Shown here: piece after piece, positions 1-12,000 of the stretch | Numbering within the stretch: position 1 is the stretch's first letter | Layout: each line of letters opens with the position of its first letter | NCBI RefSeq assembly: GCF_964355755.1 | Contig: NC_092676.1 | Span: 4,260,288 to 4,324,287, forward strand | Length of the DNA: 64,000 nt | Reading direction: 5' to 3' | Source of the DNA: Antedon mediterranea | Lineage: Eukaryota; Echinodermata; Crinoidea; Comatulida; Antedonidae | Program-made: the position numbers and the translations under genes | Notes under the pieces: model-generated | Databases searched by the model: none | What the model was told of the DNA's origin: nothing | What the model saw: the letters and a program-made list of their open reading frames with translations, nothing else

Positions 1-311
1 AATCCAGCCAGAGACATTTGTTCATACAACTAAAAAATACGGAACTTTCGCCAATGAGCTATGCTCGACGCGATTATGAGATCATGTTCCGAATATGAGC
101 ACTGTTTCTATAATTTACAGTATGATTTATATATAATTTACACAGTGCTACGCAACATCATTGATTTACATATACACAATATTATTTAAAAAACCGTTGC
201 GAATTAAAGTTGGAATTTATTCTGACTTGTCAAGCCTCCACTGATTGTGAGGGCGTTTGTTGTATGAGAGAATGTATCTGGTGGGTGAAAATCTGTGATA
301 ATACCATACAT

Positions 312-383
312 GGCTCTGTGGTCTAGTGGTATGATACTCGCCCTGTAAGCGAGAGGTTGCAGGTTCGAATCCAGCCAGAGACA
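312..383 (+). tRNA. tRNA-Thr(UGU)-like gene, array copy 1
   Basis: About 72 bases that fold as a cloverleaf. The anticodon stem is CTCGC/GCGAG around loop CCTGTAA, giving anticodon TGT (Thr, codon ACA). A-box-like GTGGTCTAGTGG and B-box GGTTCGAATCC are present. Two oddities: a G-A mismatch at the second acceptor pair and an A-A mismatch in the T stem. It may therefore be a tRNA pseudogene amplified as a satellite. The backbone resembles tRNA-Pro more than typical tRNA-Thr. Confidence 0.7.
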
Positions 384-678
384 TTTGTTCATACAACTAA
401 AAAATACGGAACTTTCGCCAATGAGCTATGCTCGACGCGATTATGAGATCATGTTCCGAATATGAGCACTGTTTCTATAATTTACAGTATGATTTATATA
501 TAATTTACACAGTGCTACGCAACATCATTGATTTACATATACACAATATTATTTAAAAAACCGTTGCGAATTAAAGTTGGAATTTATTCTGACTTGTCAA
601 GCCTCCACTGATTGTGAGGGCGTTTGTTGTATGAGAGAATGTATCTGGTGGGTGAAAATCTGTGATAATACCATACAT

Positions 679-750
679 GGCTCTGTGGTCTAGTGGTATG
701 ATACTCGCCCTGTAAGCGAGAGGTTGCAGGTTCGAATCCAGCCAGAGACA
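679..750 (+). tRNA. tRNA-Thr(UGU)-like gene, array copy 2
   Basis: Same sequence as the copy at 312-383, exactly 367 bases downstream, with the same TGT anticodon and the same two stem mismatches. Confidence 0.7.
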
Positions 751-1045
751 TTTGTTCATACAACTAAAAAATACGGAACTTTCGCCAATGAGCTATGCTC
801 GACGCGATTATGAGATCATGTTCCGAATATGAGCACTGTTTCTATAATTTACAGTATGATTTATATATAATTTACACAGTGCTACGCAACATCATTGATT
901 TACATATACACAATATTATTTAAAAAACCGTTGCGAATTAAAGTTGGAATTTATTCTGACTTGTCAAGCCTCCACTGATTGTGAGGGCGTTTGTTGTATG
1001 AGAGAATGTATCTGGTGGGTGAAAATCTGTGATAATACCATACAT

Positions 1046-1117
1046 GGCTCTGTGGTCTAGTGGTATGATACTCGCCCTGTAAGCGAGAGGTTGCAGGTTC
1101 GAATCCAGCCAGAGACA
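1046..1117 (+). tRNA. tRNA-Thr(UGU)-like gene, array copy 3
   Basis: Third copy, 367 bases after the second, with identical cloverleaf and anticodon. Confidence 0.7.
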
Positions 1118-1412
1118 TTTGTTCATACAACTAAAAAATACGGAACTTTCGCCAATGAGCTATGCTCGACGCGATTATGAGATCATGTTCCGAATATGAG
1201 CACTGTTTCTATAATTTACAGTATGATTTATATATAATTTACACAGTGCTACGCAACATCATTGATTTACATATACACAATATTATTTAAAAAACCGTTG
1301 CGAATTAAAGTTGGAATTTATTCTGACTTGTCAAGCCTCCACTGATTGTGAGGGCGTTTGTTGTATGAGAGAATGTATCTGGTGGGTGAAAATCTGTGAT
1401 AATACCATACAT

Positions 1413-1484
1413 GGCTCTGTGGTCTAGTGGTATGATACTCGCCCTGTAAGCGAGAGGTTGCAGGTTCGAATCCAGCCAGAGACA
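1413..1484 (+). tRNA. tRNA-Thr(UGU)-like gene, array copy 4
   Basis: Fourth and last complete copy. Its downstream spacer is truncated by the TA repeat at 1636. Confidence 0.7.
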
Positions 1485-1631
1485 TTTGTTCATACAACTA
1501 AAAAATACAGAACTTTCGCCAATGAGCTATGCTCGACGCGATTATGAGATCATGTTCCGAATATGAGCACTGTTTCTATAATTTACAGTATGATTTATAT
1601 ATAATTTACACAGTGCTACGCAACATCATTG

Positions 1632-1635
<4 letters not shown>

Positions 1636-1687
<52 letters not shown>

Positions 1688-1747
1688 CCGTCTCACAATG
1701 GACTTTTTACTGCCTGTGTGAGCGCACAATGGCATGCGTTCTGCCAT

Positions 1748-1796
<49 letters not shown>
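1636..1796. repeat. Two TA microsatellites flanking a short unique stretch
   Basis: Runs of TA at 1636-1687 and 1752-1796 separated by about 65 bases. They mark the junction between the two tRNA arrays. The open frame through them (1529-1846) reads IYIYIY and is not a gene. Confidence 0.9.
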
Positions 1797-1799
<3 letters not shown>

Positions 1800-2122
1800 A
1801 AATCAGGCACAGAACATTAATTCTAAACCGCCCAGTGATATACTGAAATTTAATTAATTAATTTGAAACGATAAAGATGAGGAAATCTGTGAGAATGAGA
1901 AAAAGTCGGTTTAGAATTAATGTTCTGTGCCTGATTTGTTTATATATATAAAAGTATCTCTTCTGAGATCCCGCCTCGTGAATAAAAATACTGTAAGATG
2001 AGGGCGTATCAATTTGATCTCTGGTGCGCGTGCGTACAACCGAGGACTAGTGCTGTTCCGCCGTTCCACGCCGAGAATGTTAAAGAGTCGCTATCCAATC
2101 GAGTTCGAACAATACCATGAAA

Positions 2123-2194
2123 GCCCCAGTGGTCTAATGGTTAGGACATCTGCATATCAAGCAGACGGTCCGAGTTCGAGTCTCGGTTGGGGCG
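2123..2194 (+). tRNA. tRNA-like gene with anticodon AUC (Asp-type)
   Basis: A well-formed cloverleaf. Acceptor GCCCCAG pairs with TTGGGGC, the D stem is GGTC/GGAC, anticodon stem TCTGC/GCAGA surrounds loop ATATCAA, and T stem CCGAG/CTCGG surrounds TTCGAGT. The loop gives anticodon ATC, which would read GAU. Eukaryotic tRNA-Asp normally uses GUC, so this is an unusual isoacceptor or a tRNA derived from another family (the D arm resembles tRNA-Glu). Confidence 0.75.
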
Positions 2195-2486
2195 ACTTTT
2201 TCTCATTCTCACAGATTTCCTCATCTTTATCGTTTCAAATTAATTAATTACATTTTAGTATATCACCGGGCGGTTTAGAATTAATGTTCTTTGCCTCTTG
2301 TGTTTATATATATAAAAGTATCTCTTCGGAGATCCCGCCTCGTGAATAAAAATACTGAAAGATGAGGGCATATCAATTTGATCTCTGTTGCGCGTGCGTA
2401 CAACTGAGGACTAGTGCTGTTCCGCCGTACCACGCCGAGAATGTTAAAGAGTCGTTATCCAATCGAGTTCGAACAATACCATGAAA

Positions 2487-2558
2487 GCCCCAGTGGTCTA
2501 ATGGTTAGGACATCTGCATATCAAGCAGGCGGTCCGAGTTTGAGTCTCGGTTGGGGCG
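2487..2558 (+). tRNA. Second AUC tRNA-like gene, slightly degraded
   Basis: Copy of the gene at 2123, 364 bases downstream. The anticodon stem now has a T-G wobble (GCAGG) and the B box changes from TTCGAGT to TTTGAGT. Both changes would weaken transcription or folding, so it may be decaying. Confidence 0.65.
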
Positions 2559-2640
2559 ACTTTTTCTCATTCTCACAGATTTCCTCATCTATATCGTTTC
2601 AAATTAATTAATTAAATTTTAGTATATCACCGGGCGGTTT

Positions 2641-2948
2641 ATTCCCATTATATTCATTTTCTCATTTAGAATGTTCAATTCTTGCAAACATTCTTAAACA
2701 ATATGTTACCTTCAATTGCATTTATCCTTTGTTCTAAAAAACCTTTCTATACACTTTCTTAGAAAATAATCAATAGTACAAATAGTAAATTCACATTCAT
2801 TACTGTTTATCTTCAATCTATATATGCAATTACTTAACAAAAACAATTAAATATTAATATCAACCACTAAGCAAAGTAATACACCTGGTGAACTGATTTA
2901 TCTTAATTATTTAAACTCTTTTGCAACAATACTAAAAGAAACAATATT
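2641..2948. other. AT-rich stretch with no recognised feature
   Basis: About 300 bases of AT-rich DNA between the tRNA arrays and the candidate first exon. Any promoter of the SRCR gene would be expected here, but I see no convincing TATA or initiator sequence. Confidence 0.4.
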
Positions 2949-3096
2949 ATGTCAAACGTTGAGATGACTTTGGGAGATAAAGTTTACTACGCACATCACG
3001 GTACTGAATTGCGTAAGAAGATGTTTGTCTTTAAAGTGGTAATCATATTGATGGAGTTATCGTTTTCTAGTTGTGCTGATGTTGATTCAAATTCCG
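2949..3096 (+). CDS. Candidate first exon encoding a signal peptide
   Basis: Open from ATG at 2949 to a GT donor at 3097 (TCCG|GTATGA). A second in-frame ATG at 3021 (residue 25) has adenine at -3 and begins a classical leader: basic KK just before it, hydrophobic [18 protein letters not shown], then a polar, likely cleaved region ADVDSNS. The exon ends after the first base of a codon (G), which with the TA that opens every SRCR exon makes a valine codon. This phase match is the main reason to link it to the SRCR array. The 5.2-kb gap to the first intact SRCR exon is filled mostly by a satellite. The start at 3021 is preferred if the N-terminal 24 residues are untranslated. Confidence 0.5.
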
Positions 3097-6000
3097 GTAT
3101 GATTACTTCTCTTAATATTTATCATTTCTAATAGATTTTATAATATAGTAGGGCATTATAATAATTGATGACCTTTTCAGAATTTGTGGCAGGTCTAACC
3201 ATCCTTATTTTACAACATTTATTATTCTATAATGTTTTATTGAAATGAAATGAAAATATTGTTTCGAACTAAACATTTTACCTTTATCATAATTATACTG
3301 TGATCAAATTCTTTAGTTAATGTTGTCAATAGTTTACCTTTCAGTGAACAAATAGTAAAATTTGAATTGCAAGAATTTTTCCCATTTGTTCATAAACTAA
3401 TATTTTGCTCTATTTTGTCCACCTTTCGATGTATTCACACACTTAAGGCCGGTTCACACTGAGCGCTACACGCGCGTCAAGCGTCAAACCGAAACAACTC
3501 GCGACTAAGCTTGAAAAAGTTGCCTATGTTGGGGAGCAACAACTGAAAATATAACATACACTATATACCGTATTTATAAGCTGTCTGCGAGCTGTACAGT
3601 CTTAAGATCATTTCATAAATTTGTCAAAACACATTAAAGTATTATTGTATTTCCCAGAATATATAACATTTTATCATTATTGTTATTGGTGCAGAATATT
3701 TCCCATAGATCTAACTCATTATGCTAAATTAAACAAAACACGTCTCAATTTCCCCGCATCATCATCATCATTTCGTCGTCGGTCGTCGCAATCCGTCGCA
3801 GAGACAGTACATTACATTTTCTGTGTAGGTCTAGGCCTATATGGTTACAAGAGACACGGAGACAATGGCTATATGAAACTAATTTACATATTATTCAGGT
3901 GTAAGCAAACATAACATCTAACTCATTATTCTAAATTAAATCTTTTGTTTTTAGTCATTAGTTTTAGAACATTAGTTCTTCTCTTATACATTGCAATGCA
4001 TCTCAACTAAATATAAAGTGAGATATGTCCTCCATGCTTCCACATTTCCATAATGTAGATAATTTTCCTCGGTACATTTTCTTAATAATTTAAAGGTATA
4101 TATAGTATTGGAACGGACTTCACATTTAAGACAATAAAATAAGTCTTCGATTTTAATTTCACATACAAATTGTTGATTACCTAAAATATTTTGTTTTAGT
4201 AAATTAAACAAACATTGGTTCGAATGTTAGTAACAATTAACTGAAGCGAATTTATACGCGCAGAGGCTCCGCAAGTTCAGCATTCTCCACGTTTAGAGTT
4301 AAAAATCGACTGACGCTTGTCACATTCGATTTCATGTTCCCCCTGATGATATTGTTTTTTGCCATTTGGTGTGTGTTCTTTCGCGTGTGGATTGCTCAGT
4401 GCGTGCACAATACGTAGCAATATGGAGCTTTGATTTGCGACGACCCAATTAGGTCAGGTCAATCGATGTGTCGTCGATCGCCGCCTCCTGGACCTACAAA
4501 CCATTATAATGTGTGTAGGTGGGGAGCGTCCCAATTTCACCGCATGCGAACAATGAATAAAATGACATCATTTCGTCGTCGGTCGTCGTATAGCTCCCTA
4601 TACCCTCGCAAAGACAGTACTTTTAATATTACAAGAGAAACGGAGACAATGGCTACTATTATGAAGCTAATTTACATAATATTAAAGTTAAGGTAATACA
4701 ATTAACATTTTCCTTTCCTTGACATAATTTCATTAAACATCCACATACAGTACAACTCTTCTTAACAACATTTTTTTCAATCTTCTATCAACTAAAAGTC
4801 GTAGTTAGTCATGTCTCGGGTCACATTCTATGGTCACCGTACAGATAGGCTACTACATCAGTACTTCTATGAATGGATGACTAGTTGGTGACAAGAACGC
4901 TAGTTGGTCATACCCAGTACCGTTTTGATTTTACGATCATTCGGGAAACCACCTCACGACGATACTATTATTCAAATTAAACACTCTCTTTTCGTTAAAG
5001 TAATACAATTAACATTTTCCTTTAGTGTCAAATTAAATTTCAACTTCGTATTATCACATACGATTGTTAGGTCACACTTTATAAGATTTGACTGGTTTTA
5101 ATCGCCGGACATCACTTCCATTTTGTATGCGTATTATCACATACGATTGTTAGGTCACACTTTATAAGATTTGACTGGTTTTGATCGCCGGACATCACTT
5201 CCATTTTGTATGCGTATTATCACATACGATTGTTACGTCACACTTTATAAGATTTGACTGGTTTTAATCGCCGGACATCGCTTCCAATTTGTATGCGTAT
5301 TATCACATACGATTGTTACGTCACACTTTATAAGATTTGACTGGTTTTAATCGCCGGACATAACTTCCATTTTGTATGCGTATTATCACATACGATTGTT
5401 ACGTCACACTTTATAAGATTTGACTGGTTTTGATCGCCGGACATCGCTTCCATTTTGTAAGCGTAATATCACATACGATTGTTACGTCACACTTTATAAG
5501 ATTAGGCTGGTTTTAATCGCCGGACATCGCTTCCATTTTGTATGCGTATTACCACATACAATTGTTACGTCACACTTTATAAGATTAGGCTGGTTTTAAT
5601 CGCCGGACATCACTTCCATTTGGTATACGTATTATCACATACGATTGTTACGTCACACTTTATAAGATTAGGCTGATTTTAATCGCCAGACGTCACTTCC
5701 ATTTTGTATGCGTATTATCACATACGAATGTTACGTCACACTTTATAAGATTAGGCTGGTTTTAATCGACGGACATCGCTTCCATTTTGTATGCGTATTA
5801 TCACATACGATTGTTACGTCGCACTTTATAAGATTTGGCTGGTTTTGATCGCCGGACATCACTTCCATTTTGTATGCGTATTATCACATACGATTGTTAC
5901 GTCACACTTTATAAGATTTGACTGGTTTTAATCGCCGGACATCGCTTCCATTTTGTATACGTATTATCACATACGATTGTTACGTCACACTTTATAAGAT

Positions 6001-9000
6001 TTGACTGGTTTTGATTGCCGGACATCACTTCCATTCTGTATGCGTATTATCACATACGATTGTTAGGTCACACTTTATAAGATTTGATTGATTTTAATCG
6101 CCGGACATTGCTTCCATTTTGTATGCGTATTATCACATACGATTGTTAGGTCACACTTTATAAGATTTGACTGGTTCTGATCGCCGGACATCACTTCCAT
6201 TTTGTATGCGTATTATCACATACGATTGTTACGTCACACTTAATAAGATTGACATCGCTTCCATTTTCGTTGCTTATTATTACTAACCATTGCTACGTCA
6301 CACTTTATAATATTTGGCTGGTTTTGTCGCCGGACATCGCTTCCATTTTGTATGCGTATTAGCACATACGATTGTCTTTATAAGATTTGGCTGGTTCTGA
6401 TCGCCGGACATCACTTCCATTTCCGTTGCATAGTATCACATACGATTGTTACGTCACACTTTATAAGATTCGGCAGGTTTTGATCGGCGGACATCGCTTC
6501 CATTTTCGTTGCATAGTATCACATACGATTGTTACGGCACACTTTATAAGATTCGGGAGGTTTTGATCGGCGGACATCGCTTCCATTTTCGTTGCATAGT
6601 ATCACATACGATTGTTACGTCACACTTTATAAGATTTGACTGGTTTTGATTGCCGGACATCACTTCCACTTTGTATGCGTATTATCACATACGATTGTTA
6701 GGTCACACTTTATAAGATTTGACTGGTTCTGATCGCCGGACATCACTTCCATTTTGTATGCGTATTATCACATACGATTGTTACGTCAAACTTTATAAAA
6801 TTCGGCAGGTTTTGATCGGCGGACATCGCTTCCATTTTCGTTGCATAGTATCACATACGATTGTTACGTCACACTTTATAAGATTTGACTGGTTTTGATT
6901 GCCGGACATCGCTTCCATTTTCGTTGCATGTATCACATACGATTGTTACGTAGCACTTTATCAGATTTGACTGGTTTTAATCGCCGGACATCACTTCCAT
7001 TTTGTATGCGTATTATCACATACGATTGTTATGTCGCACTTTATAAGATTTGACTGGTTTTAATCGCCGGACATCACTTCCATTTTGTATGCGTATTATC
7101 ACATACGATTGTTATGTCGCACTTTATAAGATTTGACTGGTTTTAATCGCCGGACATCACTTCCATTTTGTATGCGTATTATCACATACGATTGTTACGT
7201 CACACTTTATATAAGATTTGACTGGTTTTAATCGCCGGACATCACTTTCATTTTGTATGCGTATTATCACATACGATTGGTAGGTCACACTTTATAAAAT
7301 TTGACTGGTTTTGATCGCCGGACATTGCTTCCATTCTGTTGCATATGATCACATACGATGGTTACGTCACACTTTATAAGATTTGACTGGCTTTGATCGC
7401 CGGACATCCCTTACATTCTGTATGCATATGATCACATACGATTGTTACGTAACACTAAGATTCGGCAGGTTTTGATCTCTGCACATCACTTTCATTTTCG
7501 TTGCATAGTATCATATTACTATTTTATCTAATTGTCGCATTTGATAATTTAAAGATTATAAGCAGTAATTACTATAATTAAGTAATAATAATTTAATTTA
7601 AGGCTTCAGTAAACATTTTCCGCAAACTATATATTTACTTATTTGTAGGGCAGAATATTATTACCCCTCACTTTAAGAATACCGTGCAAAAGTACTACTA
7701 CTACTGCACCACTACCACCCCTACCACCACTACTACTAACATTCAGTAGGATTAATAGCAGTATACATTTAAATAAAGAAATGTTTTAAACTATATTGTA
7801 ATTGTTGTTATGCAGACATTAGACTTGTGGATGGCAGCAATATTTATGAGGGGCGAGTTGAAGTTTACGATGGTACAGAATGGGGTACAATATGTGATGA
7901 TGACTGGGACAATACACACACACAATACAAACTTCGAATTCAAATTCATTTATTGCAACTGAGTAAACATTGTTGAACTTACAAAAGTACTGGTAAAACA
8001 TTAATAAATATGAAAAATACAAATTCACATACATGAAAAATACATCAACATATTTACAAAGGCAAAAGTAAATTATATAGTTATCTAATAGTTATTTTTA
8101 TTTATTTATTTTGGTTCAAGTTCCGGTACATTTATTTATCATAATTTAATATATATTATACAGTAATAAAGTACAGGAGGAGTGTTATTTATCTAATTGT
8201 CATTATTGGATAATTTAAAGATGATAACAGTAATTAATATAATTAATTAATATTACATTTATAAAGAAACTTGTACATTTGTTTAATTTTAATAGTAAAC
8301 ATTAGACTTGTGGATGGCAGCAATATTTATGATGGGCGAGTTGAAGTTTACGATGGTACAGAATGGGGTACAATATGTGATGATGACTGGGACATTAACG
8401 ACGCTCAGGTTGTATGTCAACAATTAAGACTAGGACAAGCTATCCAAGCTCCAGGGCAAGCTCATTTTGGTCAAGGGACTGGTCCGATTATGCTTGATAA
8501 TGTTCGGTGTTCAGGAAATGAGACATCTATCACAGACTGTCCTAATAATGGAATGAGGGCACACAATTGTGGACATTCTGAGGATGCTAGTGTTGTTTGT
8601 GGTAGGTAAAGTAGAAACTGTATAAAAAGGATCACTAAATACAGACAACAACAATACTCTAAGGCCAAGACACTTTTTTAACTAGGAAATGTCAATATGT
8701 TTATCTCAGTTTAAAAAGAAAATGTGTTTTTTTTCATATTTTTGTTCATTGCCACCATTCAGACTTTGTGTCCTTTGTATCCTTACTTTGTGAGTGGCCG
8801 AGCGGTTAAGACAGTCGAACCGTAATTACGTAGCCATAACATCGGCAGGGGTTCGAGGCTCACTCACTCCATGGTTCTGGTGGTAGAACGAGTCTTCTCG
8901 GATAAGGACTATAAACCGTAGGTCCAGTGTACACAACTAGCTCGTGTGCACTTTAAAGAACCTAGTACATCTTTCGAGACGAGTAGGGGGTTACCCCGGT

Positions 9001-12000
9001 GTACTAGTACGTCACAGCCACGGATCACCAGCTGGACACTCTGGGAGACCAGTCTTTGACTGAAGAGGTCACCCAGTATAAATATATATTTCAATCAATC
9101 AATCCACGTCCCAGTTATATTACTCATTAAATGTTAAAATAAAAACGTTAAGCAATTTCAAGTTGTTACTCATCTTATAAAATAATGGGCAGTTTGTCAG
9201 AGTTGGAAAACAGAACCAGTTGTTATTTTTATTTGGTTTCAATCTCAAAATCATAATTTGAAATTTATTATCCATTTACACATTTTCATTCATCATTTAA
9301 TTTTATATCTGTTCATTTTATATCTGTTCATTTTATATCTGTTCATTTTATATCTGTTCATTTTATATCTGTTCATTTTATATCTGTTCATTTTATATCT
9401 GTTCATTTTATATCTGTTCATTTTATATCTGTTCATTTTATATCTGTTCATTTTATATCTGTTCATTTTATATCTGTTCATTTTATATCTGTTCATTTTA
9501 TATCTGTTCATTTTATATCTGTTCATTTTATATCTGTTCATTTTATATCTGTTCATTTTATATCTGTTCATTTTATATCTGTTCATTTTATATCTGTTCA
9601 TTTTAGTTCATTCAATTTTTACAAAACAGTAGACATAAATGTTAAAAGGTACCAGAAAATAATAAATAATAATGAAGATAATGTTATTTAGTGATGAAAG
9701 CTTAAAATGTTTCTATGGGCAGATATTATCTCATATTAAGATATACCTCATCATTTAATTATTCTTTATATTGAACAGATTTTAAATTTAGGAATAAAGT
9801 GTTTAATAGCAGTAATTAATAATACTATATTAGGTACCCTTACAATGGACGGGCGCCATCTTATGATTATTTTAAGGTTCGGGAATCAAAAAGATATTAC
9901 AGTAATATAATGTAATGTCCTGAGATACTTGTGTCAGATTTACATCAGCTATTCAAATAGACTTAACGAGAGTATAGCTTCACAGTGAGAGATATATCAA
10001 TATAAGAACTGATTTTAACTTGTACCTTTTGTTTCATTTAGTAAACATTAGACTTGTGAATGGCAGCAATATCAATGAGGGACGAGTTGAAGTTTACGAT
10101 GGTACAGAATGGGGTACAATATGTGATGATGGCTGGGAAATCAACGACGCTCAAGTTGTATGTCGACAATTAAGACTAGGACCAGCTACACAAGCTCCAA
10201 GGCAAGCTCATTTTGGTCAAGGGACTGGTCCGATTATGCTTGATGATGTTCAGTGTTCAGGAAGTGAGACATCTATCACAGACTGTCCTAATAATGGAAT
10301 GAGGGTACACAATTGTGAACATTCTGAGGATGCTAGTGTTATTTGTGGTAGGTAAAGTAGTAACTGTAAAAAGGATTAACACAGAAAACAACAATACTGT
10401 AAGGCCAAGACAACTTTTTTAACTAGGAAATGTTTATCCCAGTTGAAAAGGAAAATCAATTTTGTTTTGTTCATAAGCTAATCTTTTTAATATTTTTGTT
10501 TATTTCCACCATTTAAATTTTTATTCACGTCCCAGTTATATTCATTAAATGTTAAAATAAAAACGTCAAGAAATTTCAAGTTGCTACTCATTTTATAAAA
10601 TAATGGGCAGTTTGTCGGAGTTGGAAAACAGAACCAGTTGTAATTTTTATTTGGTTGCAATCTCAAAATCATATTTTGTTTAAGAAATGTATTGTCCATT
10701 TACACATATTCATTCATCATTTAATTTTATATCTGTTTATTTCAGTTCATTCAATTTTTACAAAACAGTAGACATAAATGTAAAAAGGTACCAGAAAATA
10801 ATAAATAAACTAATAATGAAGATAATGTTATTTAGTGATGAAAGCTTAAATGTTAAAAATATTTCTAAGGGCAGATATTATCTCATATTAAGATATACCT
10901 CATCGTTTAATTATTCTTTATATTGAACAGGTTTTAAATTTAGGAATAAATTGTTTAATAGCAGTAATTAATAATACTATATTAGGTACCCTTACAATGG
11001 ACGGGCGCCATCTTATGATTATTTTAAGGTTCGGGAATCAAAAAGATATTACAGTAATATAATGTAATGTCCTGAGTTACTTGTGTCAGATTTACATCAG
11101 CTATTCAAATAGACTTAACGAGAGTATAGCTTCACAGTGAGAGATATATCAATATAAAGAATTGATTTTAACTTGTACATTTTGTTTCATTTAGTAAACA
11201 TTAGACTTGTGAATGGCAGCAATATAAATGAGGGACGAGTGGAAGTTTACGATGGCACAGAATGGGGTACAATATGTGATAATGGCTGGGACATCAACGA
11301 CGTTCAAGTTGTATGTCGACAATTAAGACTAGGACCAGCTATCCAAGCTCCAAGACAAGCTTATTTTGGTCAAGGGACTGGTCCGATTATGCTTGATGAT
11401 GTTCAATGTTCAGGAACTGAGACATCCATCACAGACTGTCCTAATAATGGAATGAGGGTACACAATTGTGGACATTATGAGGTTGCTAGTGTTATTTGTG
11501 CAGGTAAAAACACACACACTAAATACAAACTTCGAATTCAAATTAATTTATTGTAACAAAGTAACCATTGTTGAACTTACAAAAAGTACAGGTATATAAA
11601 TATGAAAAATATAAATTCATGTACATCACCACCAAAATACATCAACATATTTACAAAGGCAGAAGTACATTATATAGTAATCTAATAGTTATTATTTTTT
11701 ATAAATTTATTTTGGTTCAAGTTCCAGTATTTATCTATCATAATTTAATAGATATTATAATAAAGTACAGAGTAGTGTTATTTACCGTGATAATCTAAAT
11801 ATAATAACAGTAATTATTATAATTAATTAATATTACATTTATAAAGAAACTTGTACATTTGTTTAATTTTAATAGTAAACATTAGACTTGTGGATGGCAG
11901 CAATTTCTATGAGGGGCGAGTTGAAGTTTACGATGGTACAGAATGGGGTACAATATGTGATAATGGCTGGGACATCAACGATGCTCAAGTTGTATGTCGA

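Larger units (their letters stand above)
1..1635. repeat. 367-bp tandem array carrying tRNA-Thr-like genes
   Basis: About 4.45 head-to-tail copies of a 367-bp unit. The window opens inside a copy: bases 1-15 are the 3' end of a tRNA-like gene. The units look identical apart from an isolated change near 1509 (G to A). The last unit breaks off at about 1636 in a TA microsatellite. Each unit has one tRNA-like gene plus about 295 bp of AT-rich spacer. The 62-codon frames on the other strand recur once per unit only because the unit recurs. Confidence 0.95.
1797..2640. repeat. Second tRNA array: 364-bp direct units led by an inverted piece
   Basis: Two direct units with a period of 364 bases (tRNAs at 2123 and 2487). 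They are preceded by an inverted fragment: 1797-1908 is the reverse complement of unit sequence around 2189-2290, and 1796-1830 pairs with 1909-1942 as a hairpin. The unit length is close to the 367-bp unit of the neighbouring array although the spacer sequence differs. Confidence 0.85.

Noticed and set aside
204-1493. Four identical 62-codon minus-strand frames
   Set aside because: They run through the tRNA-like gene and recur only because of the 367-bp array.
2014-2611. Two related plus-strand frames reading SPSGLMVRTSAYQA
   Set aside because: They translate the AUC tRNA-like genes and spacers of the 364-bp units.
8271-8609. SRCR frames read as stand-alone secreted peptides starting MYICLILIV or MYLLFHLV
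   Set aside because: They start at TTG in the intron; the hydrophobic start is the translated polypyrimidine acceptor tract. The real exon begins after AG.
8790-8870. A genuine tRNA-Ser/Leu gene
   Set aside because: The cloverleaf is incomplete and is followed by a SINE body and TCAATC tail, so it is a SINE head.
9258-9632. Frames of repeated LFILY and MNRYK (also at 12835 and 16352)
   Set aside because: A 15-base repeat is open in several frames by arithmetic; no coding features.
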